A DNA stretch of 64,000 nucleotides. It comes from Strongylocentrotus droebachiensis. Its lineage: Eukaryota > Echinodermata > Echinoidea > Camarodonta > Strongylocentrotidae. The stretch lies in the NCBI GenBank assembly GCA_035222895.1, contig JAVYIG010000036.1, forward strand, positions 186,001 through 250,000. The letters are read 5' to 3'. Under the pieces are notes generated by a model. That model did no database searches. It saw only the letters and a list, made by a program, of their open reading frames with translations, and was not told the DNA's origin. The position numbers were made by a program, and so were the translations under genes. Positions 49,844 through 59,769 of the stretch are shown piece after piece. Each line of letters begins with the position of its first letter. Position 1 is the first letter of the stretch.

Positions 49844-50020
49844 GACGCTGGGAGAGATAAAACAAATATTAGCCGAGATCTTTCTACTCGACAAAAAGTC
49901 CATTTGCATGAAGGCTGCACAATATTTGCGTAAATTGGAGAGCGAGACTAAAAAACGAGGAGGGAGCGTAATTATGTTGTACTTGCGAAACGAAAGGTAT
50001 CCGCGCTTCATCAAGTAAAG
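49844..50020 (+). CDS. Short protein-like ORF, unidentified
   Basis: 58 codons are open between an upstream TAA and the TAA at 50018-50020. The translation is charged and natural-looking: it contains EIKQILAEIFLLDKKS, KAAQYLRKLESETKKRGG and MLYLRNERYPRFIK. There is no in-frame ATG at its start and no obvious acceptor. A 139-codon minus-strand ORF (49691-50110) overlaps it. The two cannot both be judged from sequence alone, and I slightly favour the plus strand on composition. Confidence 0.17.
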
Positions 50021-50402
50021 CTCGCGCTGGCGGTAGAGCAATTTATCAGGATAAATGGGTAACAAAGGCCAAAAGAAATGTTTCAGCGCTTGCTGCATTT
50101 CATCAATCAAATCTGAATGTCATATGTTGAAGGAAATGTAATAAACATATTCATGTGATTCAACCTGTATTAGTCGGCCACATAAGGTTGATGCAGCGTA
50201 GGAGTTCATTATAAAAAAAGCGTGAACCTCAGAATAGGCGAAGCAAAATACCAAACAAGTCTATTATGTAAAAGCGAACAATGACATACCAAGGTAACAT
50301 CGCCAAACGGTTGAAAGTGAATATTAAAGAAGCTGATTCAAAAAAAAACTTTTAGGTCTAAGTAGTTGACGGATTGTAATTAAAACCGGGTAAGCTGTCA
50401 CC

Positions 50403-50585
50403 ATGCAAGCGCGTATAAAGAAAAGAATCTGTAAAGACGAATCTGAAGAACTGTGGAAACCAAGATGGATGACGGAACAAGCCAAGCACTCAAGAGCGGA
50501 AACGAAAATAGGAGAAGATATTGGTAAATTCAGATATTTAGACAACAGAGTATTAATAGGATGTCTTGGGCTTGATGTATATTAA
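50403..50585 (+). CDS. Short ORF with favourable start context, unidentified
   Basis: The ATG at 50403 is preceded by CACC, a good Kozak-like context. The 60-residue product is rich in Lys and Glu (MQARIKKRICKDESEELWKP at the N-terminus, then an acidic and basic stretch). A donor-like TTG|GTAAAT at about 50524 could end a coding exon before the less natural C-terminus. No family was recognised. A GC-rich block follows at 50590. Confidence 0.22.
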   Translation: MQARIKKRICKDESEELWKPRWMTEQAKHSRAETKIGEDIGKFRYLDNRVLIGCLGLDVY

Positions 50586-50589
50586 GACG

Positions 50590-50835
50590 AAGACATCCCT
50601 TGGATGTGTCCTCCTCTCCGGCAGCGGAACACCGGGGGAGGATGCAGTGAACCCAGTGCGTCTGAAGCCCCCACTTTGGGCGGGTCTGTGAAACGCGAGA
50701 CCGCTCGCCTTCGAGGGCCCTTGTGCAGAGGAAACCAATTCATGCAACCTGTTCAAACCCGTGCTTGGTTTCACCCGAACCCTCAACGAGGGAGGGGTGG
50801 GAAGGGAACCAGGTAAGGAAGGCGTGACGGCGAAG
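50590..50835. other. GC-rich block
   Basis: GC content is clearly above the flanks, and ORFs of 70-77 codons are open on both strands, as expected from composition. It could be an exon, a CpG-rich regulatory segment or an unidentified repeat. No inverted ends were found. Confidence 0.35.
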
Positions 50836-50924
50836 AACCCTTACCCTCGACAAGTCATCCCCTATTGACCCACTTAGATGCTAGGTCACGTGGTGTGATA
50901 TTTGCCACCGATAGCAAAGAATGG

Positions 50925-50980
50925 AAAGAGAGAGAGAGAGAGGGAGAGGGATAGAGAGAAAGAGGGGTGGAGGAAGAAGG
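50925..50980. repeat. (GA)n microsatellite
   Basis: GA dinucleotides pass into a more irregular purine tract. Confidence 0.8.
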
Positions 50981-52179
50981 GTATGCAGGGTGAGACCTGG
51001 GATTAAATAGTAGAAAGATGATTATACTCGCAGATATTAATCAAACATTTCTTATCTGCTTGTGCTCGTTCATAAAGTGTTACGCTTTCAAACAACACCT
51101 TGCGTACACCTCTTCCTCTTTTCCTACTCCTCTTCCTCTTGAATATAATTACTCTGATCCTACTTTACATGTTCATAGAAATTGTCTTGGTTCAGTTCAC
51201 CGTTCGTTATAAACAAGGTGACTTGGAAGGAAAATGCATGATTAAGTATGCATTGAAATCACACGTTACCAAGATCTCGTTAGTTTATATCACGGTAAAT
51301 TATTTTAACACAAGCATAAATTTCCCATGCTCTCACGCTACTTTGTTAAATCCTCCTTTTTCACTCGGATAATTTTTCAATTCAAATTTAATTGATTATT
51401 ATTTCTCTATCTCTCCATCTTTTTTAATCCTGTTTTTTCCTCCTGTTGTTGTTTGGTTTTCGTTGTCGATGTGTTTTATTTTCTCTGTTCAGGGACGCCG
51501 TATATTTGGTCAAGACCTGTAGAATTAATTATGATGAATAATTTGCATTTTAATAGCATCATCCGGCCTAATTTGGACAAAATGAAATTGAGCAACTTCC
51601 AATAAAAAGTAGATGATTTGAGCGATTCGTAAATGCAAGACAAGCCTATAAAGTATATTGTATATGTAAATTAAATGATATTTACTTGACATAATTTCGT
51701 ACTTGTACGAGCTTAAATAGAAAGGGGGGCAAGGACGACTTTATTAAGGTCATATCCGTTAAATGGATTTATCAACTCCTCTTCAATTAAATAAATTTTC
51801 TCTCTAAATGTTAACTCACTCGTTCACCCTCCATTTGGCCATCAAATTTCAGTGTGGCCTATTAAACAAAATATGGTTCAGCAATACTGTGCATTACGTA
51901 TACAAGAGACTAAATCCTTTTTTCCAATCAGGTAATCAGCAAATTGCATTAAAGTAATCTGTTAACAATCAGACTGCCACCACATTTGATGCGACGAGTT
52001 GGCGCCACCGTCAATGACAGAGGAGACAATGATGGACCAAAGACTCCCCAGTGTAGCTCATAATTAATAAGTGTTACTTTCCTGCTTTTTTGGAGGAGAT
52101 TAGGTTGGCTTGCTATTATATATCTATATTGTTCAACGATAGTCCTTTATCTACTTAATTGCCCCGACATTAACGCTAC
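50981..52179. other. AT-rich non-coding sequence with homeobox/POU-like motifs
   Basis: Around 51520-51555 AATTAATTATGATGAATAAT runs into the octamer ATTTGCAT (51541-51548) and TTTTAATAG, a dense group of POU and homeodomain-type core motifs. This is only a motif observation. ORFs in 51018-51372 are motif-free. Confidence 0.3.
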
Positions 52180-52182
52180 TAT

Positions 52183-52395
52183 CACTATGAACATGACGGA
52201 CACAGAAAGCGGACAAAATATACAGTTCCTCAGGTTGACAAAGGAACATCCCTTCACTGCTATTATGTAAAAAGTAAATATGCATGTGACACCTGGTCTA
52301 CACATTTTTACATAATAGCAGTGAAGGGATGTTCCTTTGTCTTCCTGAGGAACTGTATATTTTGTCCGCTTTCTTTGTCAGTCATGTTCATAGTG
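52183..52395. mobile_element. CACTA-type fold-back MITE
   Basis: The ends are CACTATGAACATGAC (52183-52197) and its reverse complement (52381-52395). They are flanked by the 3-bp direct repeat TAT (52180-52182 and 52396-52398). Ends beginning CACTA with a 3-bp duplication fit the CACTA/EnSpm superfamily. The two arms, about 90 bp each, are complementary with only about four mismatches and a small loop around AAATATGCATGTGACACC. If transcribed, the element would fold into one long hairpin. Non-coding. Confidence 0.82.
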
Positions 52396-53082
52396 TATAA
52401 TTATGTATTACCATTAATGAATCCTTCTCCACAGCAGCGTAGATGAGCTCCGCCAATCCCTTAAATTACAAAGTATACTCTCCAGTCTCCACTTTGTGAA
52501 AGGTTGCGTCACCCCGCCCCAACATCCATTCCTTTGAGTATATATTTTTTGACAATTATCAATTGCGGCAAATTTAAACTTCTCTAAAGCTTCTTGGTAG
52601 CTTTAAAAAAAAAACTTCACTATACCTTGTCCATAAAAAAGGTGTATCCGAGCGCCCCCCCCCCCCCCCCCACTCCCCCTCTCCCCTACCGTTCCTTCCT
52701 ACCCGATTAAAATAGTCTGGTGGATCATCTGTGATTGATGTTTAATAGGTATTCTAGTCGGCTCCCTCTAAACATATTATTTTGAATAAAAGATCTAGAT
52801 CACGTTATTAGGCAGAGGCAAGTCAATTAGCAGAATAACCCTTTTCTCGAGGCTAATGGTGATTGCTCCCCATCTGCCAACGTCCCAAATGTGCCATTTA
52901 TTTTCCTTAAGAAAATATATCCATCCATCTTTATATATATATAAGTCAGTTTTACCCTGGTGTTTGCAACTCTATTCTTCTGTGTAATTTGTTTTAGCCA
53001 ACTTACCCATTTCTGTTTTCGCTGCTTACAAAATAAAATATCGATTTATAATTTTTAGGGATATTTATTTGTTTAGTTGTTT
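52396..53082. other. Non-coding sequence with a 17-C run
   Basis: The C run is at 52655-52671, followed by a C-rich tail to about 52690. A TA-rich run lies near 52932-52942. No gene. Confidence 0.45.
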
Positions 53083-53106
53083 CTTCTCTCTCTGGCTTTC
53101 CTCCCT

Positions 53107-53139
<33 letters not shown>

Positions 53140-53172
53140 CTCCTTCTCTCTCTCTCTCTCTCTCTTTCGCTC
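53083..53172. repeat. (CT)n microsatellite
   Basis: This long CT tract (core 53107-53168) is followed by more irregular CT-rich sequence to about 53310. Two overlapping Ser/Leu-rich ORFs of 92-95 codons are translations of this repeat. Confidence 0.9.
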
Positions 53173-53844
53173 TATGTCTCAATATCTCCTTCTCACTCTG
53201 TTCTCTTCTCCCTCCTTCACTCTCCTTTCCTCTATCTCAATTCATTTCAATATAAATGTCCCTATTCCACTCTTTCTCTCCCCTCCCCTATATCTCTCTA
53301 TCCATATCTATCTATATATCTGTATGTACTCGTTTTGCTTTTCTTAATTTCCATCTCACTCTAAAGCACTGCGACTCAGTCCGTCTGCGGTAATTCATTT
53401 ACCCCCACTCGTCTTCTAATTTACAACATTGTTCTATTCAATTACAATTACCTAAACGTTGTCCCATCCATCCGATCTCCTGTCTGTTTGTTATTAAGAA
53501 CATTCATTTCCCGAAACAACTCTACGCGACAGCATCACTCTTCCTCAACATGTGCCCATTAGTCTTCATCCACTTCGAATCAAAGCTTTGTCTCTTATTA
53601 GATTTATGATCTCCTATTCGCCTCGCCCGCGCTCCATCTCGTTCTGCGCCGCATCTTTTTGTTTCCGTAACCCTCTCTCTCATTCTCGCATCAATCAAGG
53701 AGAAATACACACAACGTCAACAGTTTGTTGGCGCACATTATCGAAGAGTCATGATGTCGGGGTCATCATTGTTTGTTTTGAATTCCTTGACATTGTAGCG
53801 GAGCATAGATAACCATAGGACAGCTCAGATCGATATGGTGGGTA
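53173..53844. other. CT-biased then plain non-coding sequence
   Basis: ORFs at 53522-53812 lie on opposite strands over the same bases and carry no motif. Confidence 0.4.
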
Positions 53845-54109
53845 GGTGGGTGCAAATGAAGCGTTATTCCGACTGCGTTGATACCTCCACTAATCAAGGT
53901 GGGTGCATGCGATGCGTCATTTCGAGTGAGTTAATTTCTACGCTAATCACGTCTGTTGCGAATGAGGCGTCATTTCGATTGCGTGAATGTATATGCTAAT
54001 CAAGTCAGGTGTAAATAAAGTGTAATTTTGATTGCATAAACACCTAAGCTCATTAAGTAGGATGCATACGAAGTGTCATTTCGATTGCGTTACAACCTAC
54101 ACTCCTCAA
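53845..54109. repeat. 53-bp minisatellite, five diverged units
   Basis: Five units start at 53845, 53898, 53951, 54004 and 54057, each exactly 53 bp apart. The shared pattern is GGTGGGTGCA, then GCGTCATTTCGATTGCGT, then a TAC-CTACGCTAATCAAG core, with substitutions but no length change. The exact period despite strong divergence points to an old tandem array without slippage. Confidence 0.85.
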
Positions 54110-54523
54110 GTACTTCAAGTTCATTAAGACAGTATTTCTTCGCAATGATTGTAATGCCGTGCATTCTGTTTCTGTACAATATCATTCTCATACGACGCGT
54201 CACAGACTGCGCCACTGACGCACTCCTACGTCAGGAATTGACGCCTCTCGTGTGCAACGGACATTGGTACAACGAGACGTCTCATTCCATTATGGACAAT
54301 AAATCGGCACGGTAGTCTTGTTTTCCTTGTGCTTGAGTTGGCTCAGCGAGTCGGAGAGCAACGGAACAATTTACGATAACACGTGAACCGCTAGACATGA
54401 ATTTTGCATGACAAGTCAAATCATATACACATGGCCCTTGCCACCTTGGCATTATAAAAAGAGAGTAAACTCTCAAAGGGAAAGTTGAGCTAACGATAGT
54501 AGGATTCTATTTGGACATACAGG
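54110..54523. other. Non-coding sequence, nothing recognised
   Basis: An 80-codon plus-strand ORF (54073-54315) begins in the last minisatellite unit and has no motif. Confidence 0.4.
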
Positions 54524-54690
54524 CCCGAATTCACAAAGGAGGTTTGTCAACAAACCTTGGTTTTCGTGCGTCATATGACGCGTTTCGACGCGTTTTTACA
54601 AACCAGGTTTGTAAAAAAAAACGCGTCAAAACGCGTGATATGACGTACATAAACTTCGGTTTGTCGACAAACCTCCTTTGTGAATTCGGG
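54524..54690. mobile_element. Near-perfect palindromic MITE, 167 bp
   Basis: Terminal inverted repeats of 33 bp begin CCCGAATTCACAAAGGAGGT (54524) and end with the complement at 54690, with one mismatch. Complementarity continues inward through ACGTCATATNACGCGTTTNGACGCGTTTTT and ACAAACC to the centre near 54607. Almost the whole element is thus one hairpin with virtually no loop. No clear target-site duplication was found, so the superfamily is unassigned. Overlapping 67-70 codon ORFs on the two strands are mirror images of the palindrome. Confidence 0.8.
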
Positions 54691-55105
54691 TCACACTGTT
54701 TAGGAGACATTCTGACAGACTGACCATGTGGCAAATGCTAACAACATTGTCGTGTATTGTTATGATAAACTATTAAAGTAACCACCCAAATCATAACTAA
54801 GTTACTTATGTTGGCGGGATAATTTACAGAATCTGAGAAGCATGAAACACAGATGAAGAATGCTAGGATTGAACTGTTTCATTTGATAGTTGGAATATAA
54901 CACAATTTTGAGTCATCCCCTGCTGTGCGTAAACCTTCATCAACGAATGAAGTTCCTCGGGGTGCTAATGAGTTTGATAATGGTCGAGTAATAATTGGAA
55001 TGCATAAGTGTCAAACAAAGAGCGTATAGAGAAAGACAACATTATAAAGGAAAACTACGAGAGATGCGTAGCAGTATCTGATGCGAGCAATTTTCAAAAA
55101 AAAAT
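54691..55105. other. Non-coding sequence, nothing recognised
   Basis: No ORF or repeat of note was seen. Confidence 0.4.
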
Positions 55106-55119
55106 GTTACCATGGTAAC
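55106..55119. promoter_or_regulatory. Perfect RFX X-box palindrome
   Basis: GTTACCATGGTAAC is a full match to the palindromic RFX X-box (GTNRCC-AT-RGYAAC), extended by T and A to a 16-bp palindrome (55105-55120). RFX proteins control ciliary and some immune genes in animals. No gene start is recognised nearby, so the role, if any, would be distal. Confidence 0.35.
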
Positions 55120-55239
55120 AATACCTGCCAAGAAACACAAGGTCAATAGGCCTCCATTACCTAAGGCAAAGCGCTGAACACGTGGAAAAACTGATGTTGA
55201 GAACGAGAGGTTGCGAGATAGGCCTTATGTGGATATCTC

Positions 55240-56480
55240 ACTTACTGGGATGAAAATGATAATTATATTCCGTTCTTGAATAGCGCACATCAAGTTGTGA
55301 TATAGCGTTCGTATGCGCTTCTAAATCGGAGCTTTCGAAAATAATTACCCCGGCTTGAACTGCTGCAGCCGGAGTACCGGTGTAAGGTTCATTGCAAGGA
55401 ATAATCCTACCGGGACTGATTTTACTCACCTAATGTGGCAAGTGTAGATTAACGTCTCCCTAAATCAATAGTCCATATCACATTATCGTATAATGTTCCT
55501 TTGCGCTTCCAAAGAGCTTTCGAAATGTTCCCCCGGATTTAGCTCCCGCAGCCGTTATTAGCTCATACTGCATTTCAAGAAATTATCATACTCGGTACCG
55601 ATTTAACCCAGCTAACGTGGCAAGTGTAGATTAACGTCTTCATAAATTAATAGCCCATATCACATTATGATATAACATTTATATGCGCTTCCAAAGAGCT
55701 TTCGAAAATTATTACCCCGGCTTTAGCCCCTGCAGCCGTTATCAGCGCATAATGCGTTTCAAAAAATTATCCTACCCGGTACCAATTTAAAGGTAAAGAC
55801 CAGTATTGGAAACGCCCCAATTAAAAAAAATGAAATGGAATGGAATAATATGTTTTGAGTAATACATGATGATAACAATTTTGCCGGGAAACCGCCTACT
55901 AATTGATATATTTGTTAAATTAGTTTATCTATTGGACTGTGAGAGATAAACGCACGTGTCGCGCACGTGTGCGTAGTCCCATATACATCTTTATGTGTAC
56001 AGTGCTTGTAACTTTACGAAGACTAGGCCAAATTTCTTATCATGTTGATGATTCCAGAACCTTGCAGTAGACACCAATACTTAAATGCTAGATGATCATC
56101 CTTTTCTGATCGATTCCACAACGTTTCTTTCACAATGCAATCGCATGACCATAACTGGTCTTTATCTTTAACTCACCTAACGTGGCAAGCGTAAATTAAC
56201 GTCTTCCTGAAGTGATAGCCCGTGTCACATTATGATATAACGTTCATTTTTATGCGCTTCCAAAGAGCTTTCGAAAATTATTACCCTGGCTTCAGCTCCT
56301 GCAGCAGTTATCAGCGCATACTGCATGTTACGGAATATTCCTACCCGGTACCGATTTACATCACCTGGATGGAATGTGGCAAATGTAGATTAACGTCTAC
56401 CCAAATGACGTTTTGCAGTAACAGGGATTCGAACCCCGTACCTTGTGGTTCACAGTGCGGATACAACAACGCCCCTATTA
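55240..56480 (-). mobile_element. tRNA-derived SINE with tandemly repeated body (four units of about 185 bp)
   Basis: On the minus strand a tRNA-like head carries a perfect pol III B box GGTTCGAATCC (56425-56435 on the plus strand). The A box is not recognisable, so the head is truncated or decayed. Then follow four copies of a unit aligned by CAAAGAGCTTTCGAAA, with this mark (gagctttcg) at 55329, 55514, 55696 and 56265. Each unit also has CACATTATGATATAAC, GCAGCCGTTAT, CCCGGTACCGATTTA and GTGGCAAGTGTAGATTAACG. Spacing is 185 and 182 bp, and 188 bp for the last once the 379-bp insertion is removed. Multiplication of a SINE body in this way is unusual. Confidence 0.7.
55790..56168. mobile_element. 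Mariner-like MITE inserted in the SINE array
   Basis: Inverted ends AAGGTAAAGACCAG (55790) and CTGGTCTTTATCTT (ending 56168) differ at one position. A TA dinucleotide is present on each side (55788-55789 and 56169-56170), the Tc1/mariner target duplication. Removing the element restores a SINE unit junction (ccaatttaactcacct) that matches the uninterrupted junctions at about 55420 and 55605. This confirms both the borders and the order of events. The interior is non-coding and includes two CACGTG E-boxes near 55960-55978. Confidence 0.8.
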
Positions 56481-57196
56481 AAGTAAACACGTTTGTATTT
56501 CGGGAATGCGAGGGATTGCTTGGGGAAATAGAATCAAATTCAACAACTACCCATCCCCCCCCCCCCCCCCCAATCCTTCCCTGACAATCCTGGTCACACT
56601 CCTGGGTCGGGTAATGATAGTCATGCGATGGTTCATCAGCTTACCGCCCACTAGTCATCAAACTGCGATTTTGTCCATGGTTTACTCTAAAGCCCCTATA
56701 GAACCGGGTTTAAGACTTCATTACCGGGTTTGCACAAGAATGCCTTCCCCTCTTTACACCGATTTCAAGGGCAGGTAGTCACGAGTTAACGCACCCCGTA
56801 CGGGTCTCCAAAACACCATGCAATCGTCCCATCTAAGCGTATGATTGCTTTTCCGACGCCCATCAATGTTTAACCTTTTCACAATCTGGATTTGGCCACT
56901 CTTATTTCAGTCAAGTCTATTTTATTCCCTCTGCCATTGACCCTCTGACTATCTCTTTGATTGTCTCAGGTATTTTCTTTGTTTTCTTTTTTAAAGTCTT
57001 TTATTATTCTTATGTTTATTAACTGCTTGAAAATGACTCCTTTCTTCCACAAATTTGCTATGCATGATCCCATTCGCTCTTTCCTCGATTGCACTAAACC
57101 CTTCTTGAATCCACATTTTCACCCACAAAGCTGGGTCCAAGATACAATGAGCCTACATCAATCTCCAAAAGGTGATTAACCGATAAACCCCCTCCA
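56481..57196. other. Non-coding sequence with a 17-C run
   Basis: The C run is at 56555-56571. The Pro-rich ends of the ORFs at 56222-56778 come from it. ACCGGGTTT occurs twice (about 56702 and 56723). Confidence 0.45.
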
Positions 57197-57280
57197 CCTC
57201 TCTCTCTCTCTCTTTATCTCTCTCTCTCTTTCTCTCTATCTATCTTTATCTCTCTCTCTCTCTCTCTCTTTTTTTTTTCT
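57197..57280. repeat. (CT)n microsatellite ending in poly-T
   Basis: CT dinucleotides with TTTAT interruptions run into about ten T residues. Confidence 0.88.
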
Positions 57281-57427
57281 TTCTTTCCCCCCATTTCTTG
57301 ATTAATGTCATCCTTTATCCCAAAGAAGCAAGTAATTTTCATTAGTTCGATCATTACTTTATCACTGTGAGTGATACATTGAAGAAGACAACATTTATTT
57401 GTTGTCTCTCCTCTTTTTGTGTCCTTG

Positions 57428-57500
57428 CGTGTGCGCGGGTGCGTGATTGTGCGAGGGCGTGTGCGTGTGTGAGTACAAGTGTGTGTGATTGTGAGTGTGA
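57428..57500. repeat. (GT)n-rich microsatellite, interrupted
   Basis: GT and GCGT steps dominate. The Cys/Ala/Arg-rich 80-codon ORF on the plus strand and the Thr/His/Arg-rich ORFs on the minus strand are translations of it. Confidence 0.8.
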
Positions 57501-58063
57501 AATACATGCATGCACGCCCACCTTGTACTTACCACCCATCGCTCGTGTTTTAACTAGTCCACCCAGCCTTAACGTACCGTTGTTGTTTTTCGACTTTAAT
57601 CAAATGTAGAATCTTGAACATCCCTCGTTCTTGAACAGAACACTTGAGCAGTCCGATTAGGTTGCCCTCATTGAATGTGTTTAGATAGAGGCGAAAAGAA
57701 AACGAACAGGCTCTGCAGTAGTGGGGCGAAATAGGGGGAGAGGGAGAAACGTGAAGAGGTGTCCCTACGATATTTATAGCACACCTTAATGTAACGTCGG
57801 ATGGAGTGGGATAGCTAGACGAGAAGACATTTTAAGGAAAATATAGATGGGAGATGGAGAGGTATTCAAGAGAAAGCGAATCATGCATGGGTTATATATT
57901 ACATGAAGCTCTTTAGTTTGACACCAAACTCCGATTCTGTCATACGGGCCGGACATATTATACCACCGCTACATTATAAGCCTCTTCCCACGGACAGAAT
58001 ATCGTGCGGCCGTCTATGATAAGAAACGTATGGTGGTATGATTTGTGCGACACCGATCATGAT
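57501..58063. other. Non-coding sequence, nothing recognised
   Basis: Mildly purine-rich at 57680-57880. No gene or element border was seen. Confidence 0.4.
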
Positions 58064-58218
58064 CTCTTGTTGGCGCATTAAAAGCACGGATATCGCCTTG
58101 CCGGTGTTTGCCAGACCAATGGAAAAAGACCGTGATGGAAATGATGTGATCGGAAAAGGTTATGGGCGAAACGCGATATAAACGGGTCAGATTCACGCTT
58201 TTAATGCGCCAACAAGAG
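58064..58218. repeat. Perfect 22-bp inverted repeat with 111-bp spacer
   Basis: The arms are 58064-58085 (CTCTTGTTGGCGCATTAAAA plus GC) and 58197-58218, an exact reverse complement. The spacer shows little further pairing, and the flanks (ATGAT and TGGTA) are not duplicated. It could be a decayed MITE, a protein-binding palindrome or a hairpin RNA locus. The 106-codon minus-strand ORF and 75-codon plus-strand ORF crossing it have no recognisable motif. Confidence 0.6.
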
Positions 58219-59610
58219 TGGTACCATATCTCACCTGTCGAATCTCGCACGCCATCCGCCATTAGCTCTGTTATTTCAAGGACAAAAAAAGAACAACTTT
58301 CGATTGCTATCTCAGGCTGGATTTCATTTCCCAAAACATGCTTGGTTATTCGGTCTTTGCTTTCACGAATCTCTACATCGAGAAGTTAATAGAAAAACAC
58401 TCACAACTTCAGATGTATATTCACTGCCGCTCACACAATTTTTTCTCTCCGAGACATAAATATATTTGGGATGGGAAGAAAAACACCTGCATTAGAAAAT
58501 TATATATCCTCTTCTCTTTCATAAATAGAATCTCACTTGGGAGATGGTTGATTTTATATTCATAAATTAAATACTCAACTGAGTATATCATAGGTTACTT
58601 CAAAATCTCCTTTCATTTTTATTCACCTAATTTGAATCGAGATCGGCAACGAATTACATTTACTGTTACCTTATTCCCGATGTATCTTAACTTAAAAATA
58701 TATATCTTCGTGCTTTAGTTTGTTTTTACATGTAGGCTATGTGGGTTTTGCTCATTCATTAACACAATCTTCTCAATAAACCTCCATCAAAGCTTACTAA
58801 TCAAGCGTTTTTTTTTTTTAATCTTTCAAATAAATAATCCTAAAACCGATACTAAATGAGTCCACATCTACTGTAGACGAAAAGGCTAATGACTTTTTTC
58901 AACCTGATTTGGTATATAGTACCACTCCCATCAAAAACCATTTGACGTATACCCATCCGGTCATGCGGTTAATTATAATGGCACCACATTAGTAATTGAT
59001 GGACCAATTATATAGTTCGTTCAATAAAAAAAACCTGCAGTGATGTTCGCTTTTACAACGGTCAAATTGCGAAGGGTCAAAGAAGATGGAAATTGATAAA
59101 CATGTTTACAATTTGTTGAAAACAACTGTGTGAAGACCGTTTAACTTTTAAAGTGCCTCTTGCGAAAGATGTTTCTATATTGTCGCCAAATTGATTTTGT
59201 TAAAGAGCGCATCACTTGAACGTACTTTAATTACGGTGACGAAACGGGATTTTAAAGGGCGCTATTTTGCAGTTAAGTTTAAATAATATCCAACGAGAAT
59301 TGCATTTGATAATTATGAGCGTTCGTTTATTCTACCGAAATGTTAAGAAAGCAATTATGATTCTTTATATTTTTGTCCAAATGAGTTGCAACTTAAGTTA
59401 TAATGCCGTTACAGTGAGGAATGACGAAATAATGACCAGTGATATAAGAATATGGAGAAGAACAGAGAATGAATCCGGTAACAGTTTCAAAGACCACCGA
59501 CAGAAGCAGCCAGTTATCGGACATGGTCTTTAATATATACAATCATAAGATCCCTAACATTTCATGTACTAAGTACATCGTAAAGAGGTGTCGAGGATGA
59601 TCCAAGCTTA
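58219..59610. other. AT-rich non-coding sequence, nothing recognised
   Basis: Only short motif-free ORFs (up to 88 codons at 59267-59533) and a T run near 58808-58819 were seen. Confidence 0.4.
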
Positions 59611-59769
59611 ATGGCTAACACGAGATCATTTCGCTTGCTCCGACAGCAACACCTGGCTGACGAGATCAAAGATACCGCCAGTCGATTGTCTTTGTCGGCT
59701 GCGGTTCGGCGAAACCTAATTCGTCAACATATTTTCACGGTCGTTTTAACAAGGTTAATGCAGAGATGA
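59611..59769 (+). CDS. Short protein-like ORF, unidentified
   Basis: The frame from the ATG at 59611 to TGA at 59767-59769 encodes 52 residues. It begins MANTRSFRLLRQQHLADEIK and continues with alternating Arg and hydrophobic residues, predicted helical by eye. The frame is open upstream to a TAA at 59581. AAG|GTTAAT near 59754 is a weak donor. GC content is above the surroundings. No family was recognised, and it may be an exon or a chance ORF. Confidence 0.2.
   Translation: MANTRSFRLLRQQHLADEIKDTASRLSLSAAVRRNLIRQHIFTVVLTRLMQR

Noticed and set aside
53069-53364. Two 92-95 codon Ser/Leu-rich ORFs
   Set aside because: They are translations of the CT repeat in two frames.
53845-54109. CRISPR-like array
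   Set aside because: Units are contiguous 53-bp repeats without spacers, in eukaryotic DNA.
54511-54734. ORFs of 67 and 70 codons with similar sequence on opposite strands
   Set aside because: They mirror each other because the DNA is a palindrome.
56405-56480. Functional tRNA gene on the minus strand
   Set aside because: Only the B box is intact. No A box, acceptor stem or proper anticodon stem could be built, and it adjoins the SINE body.
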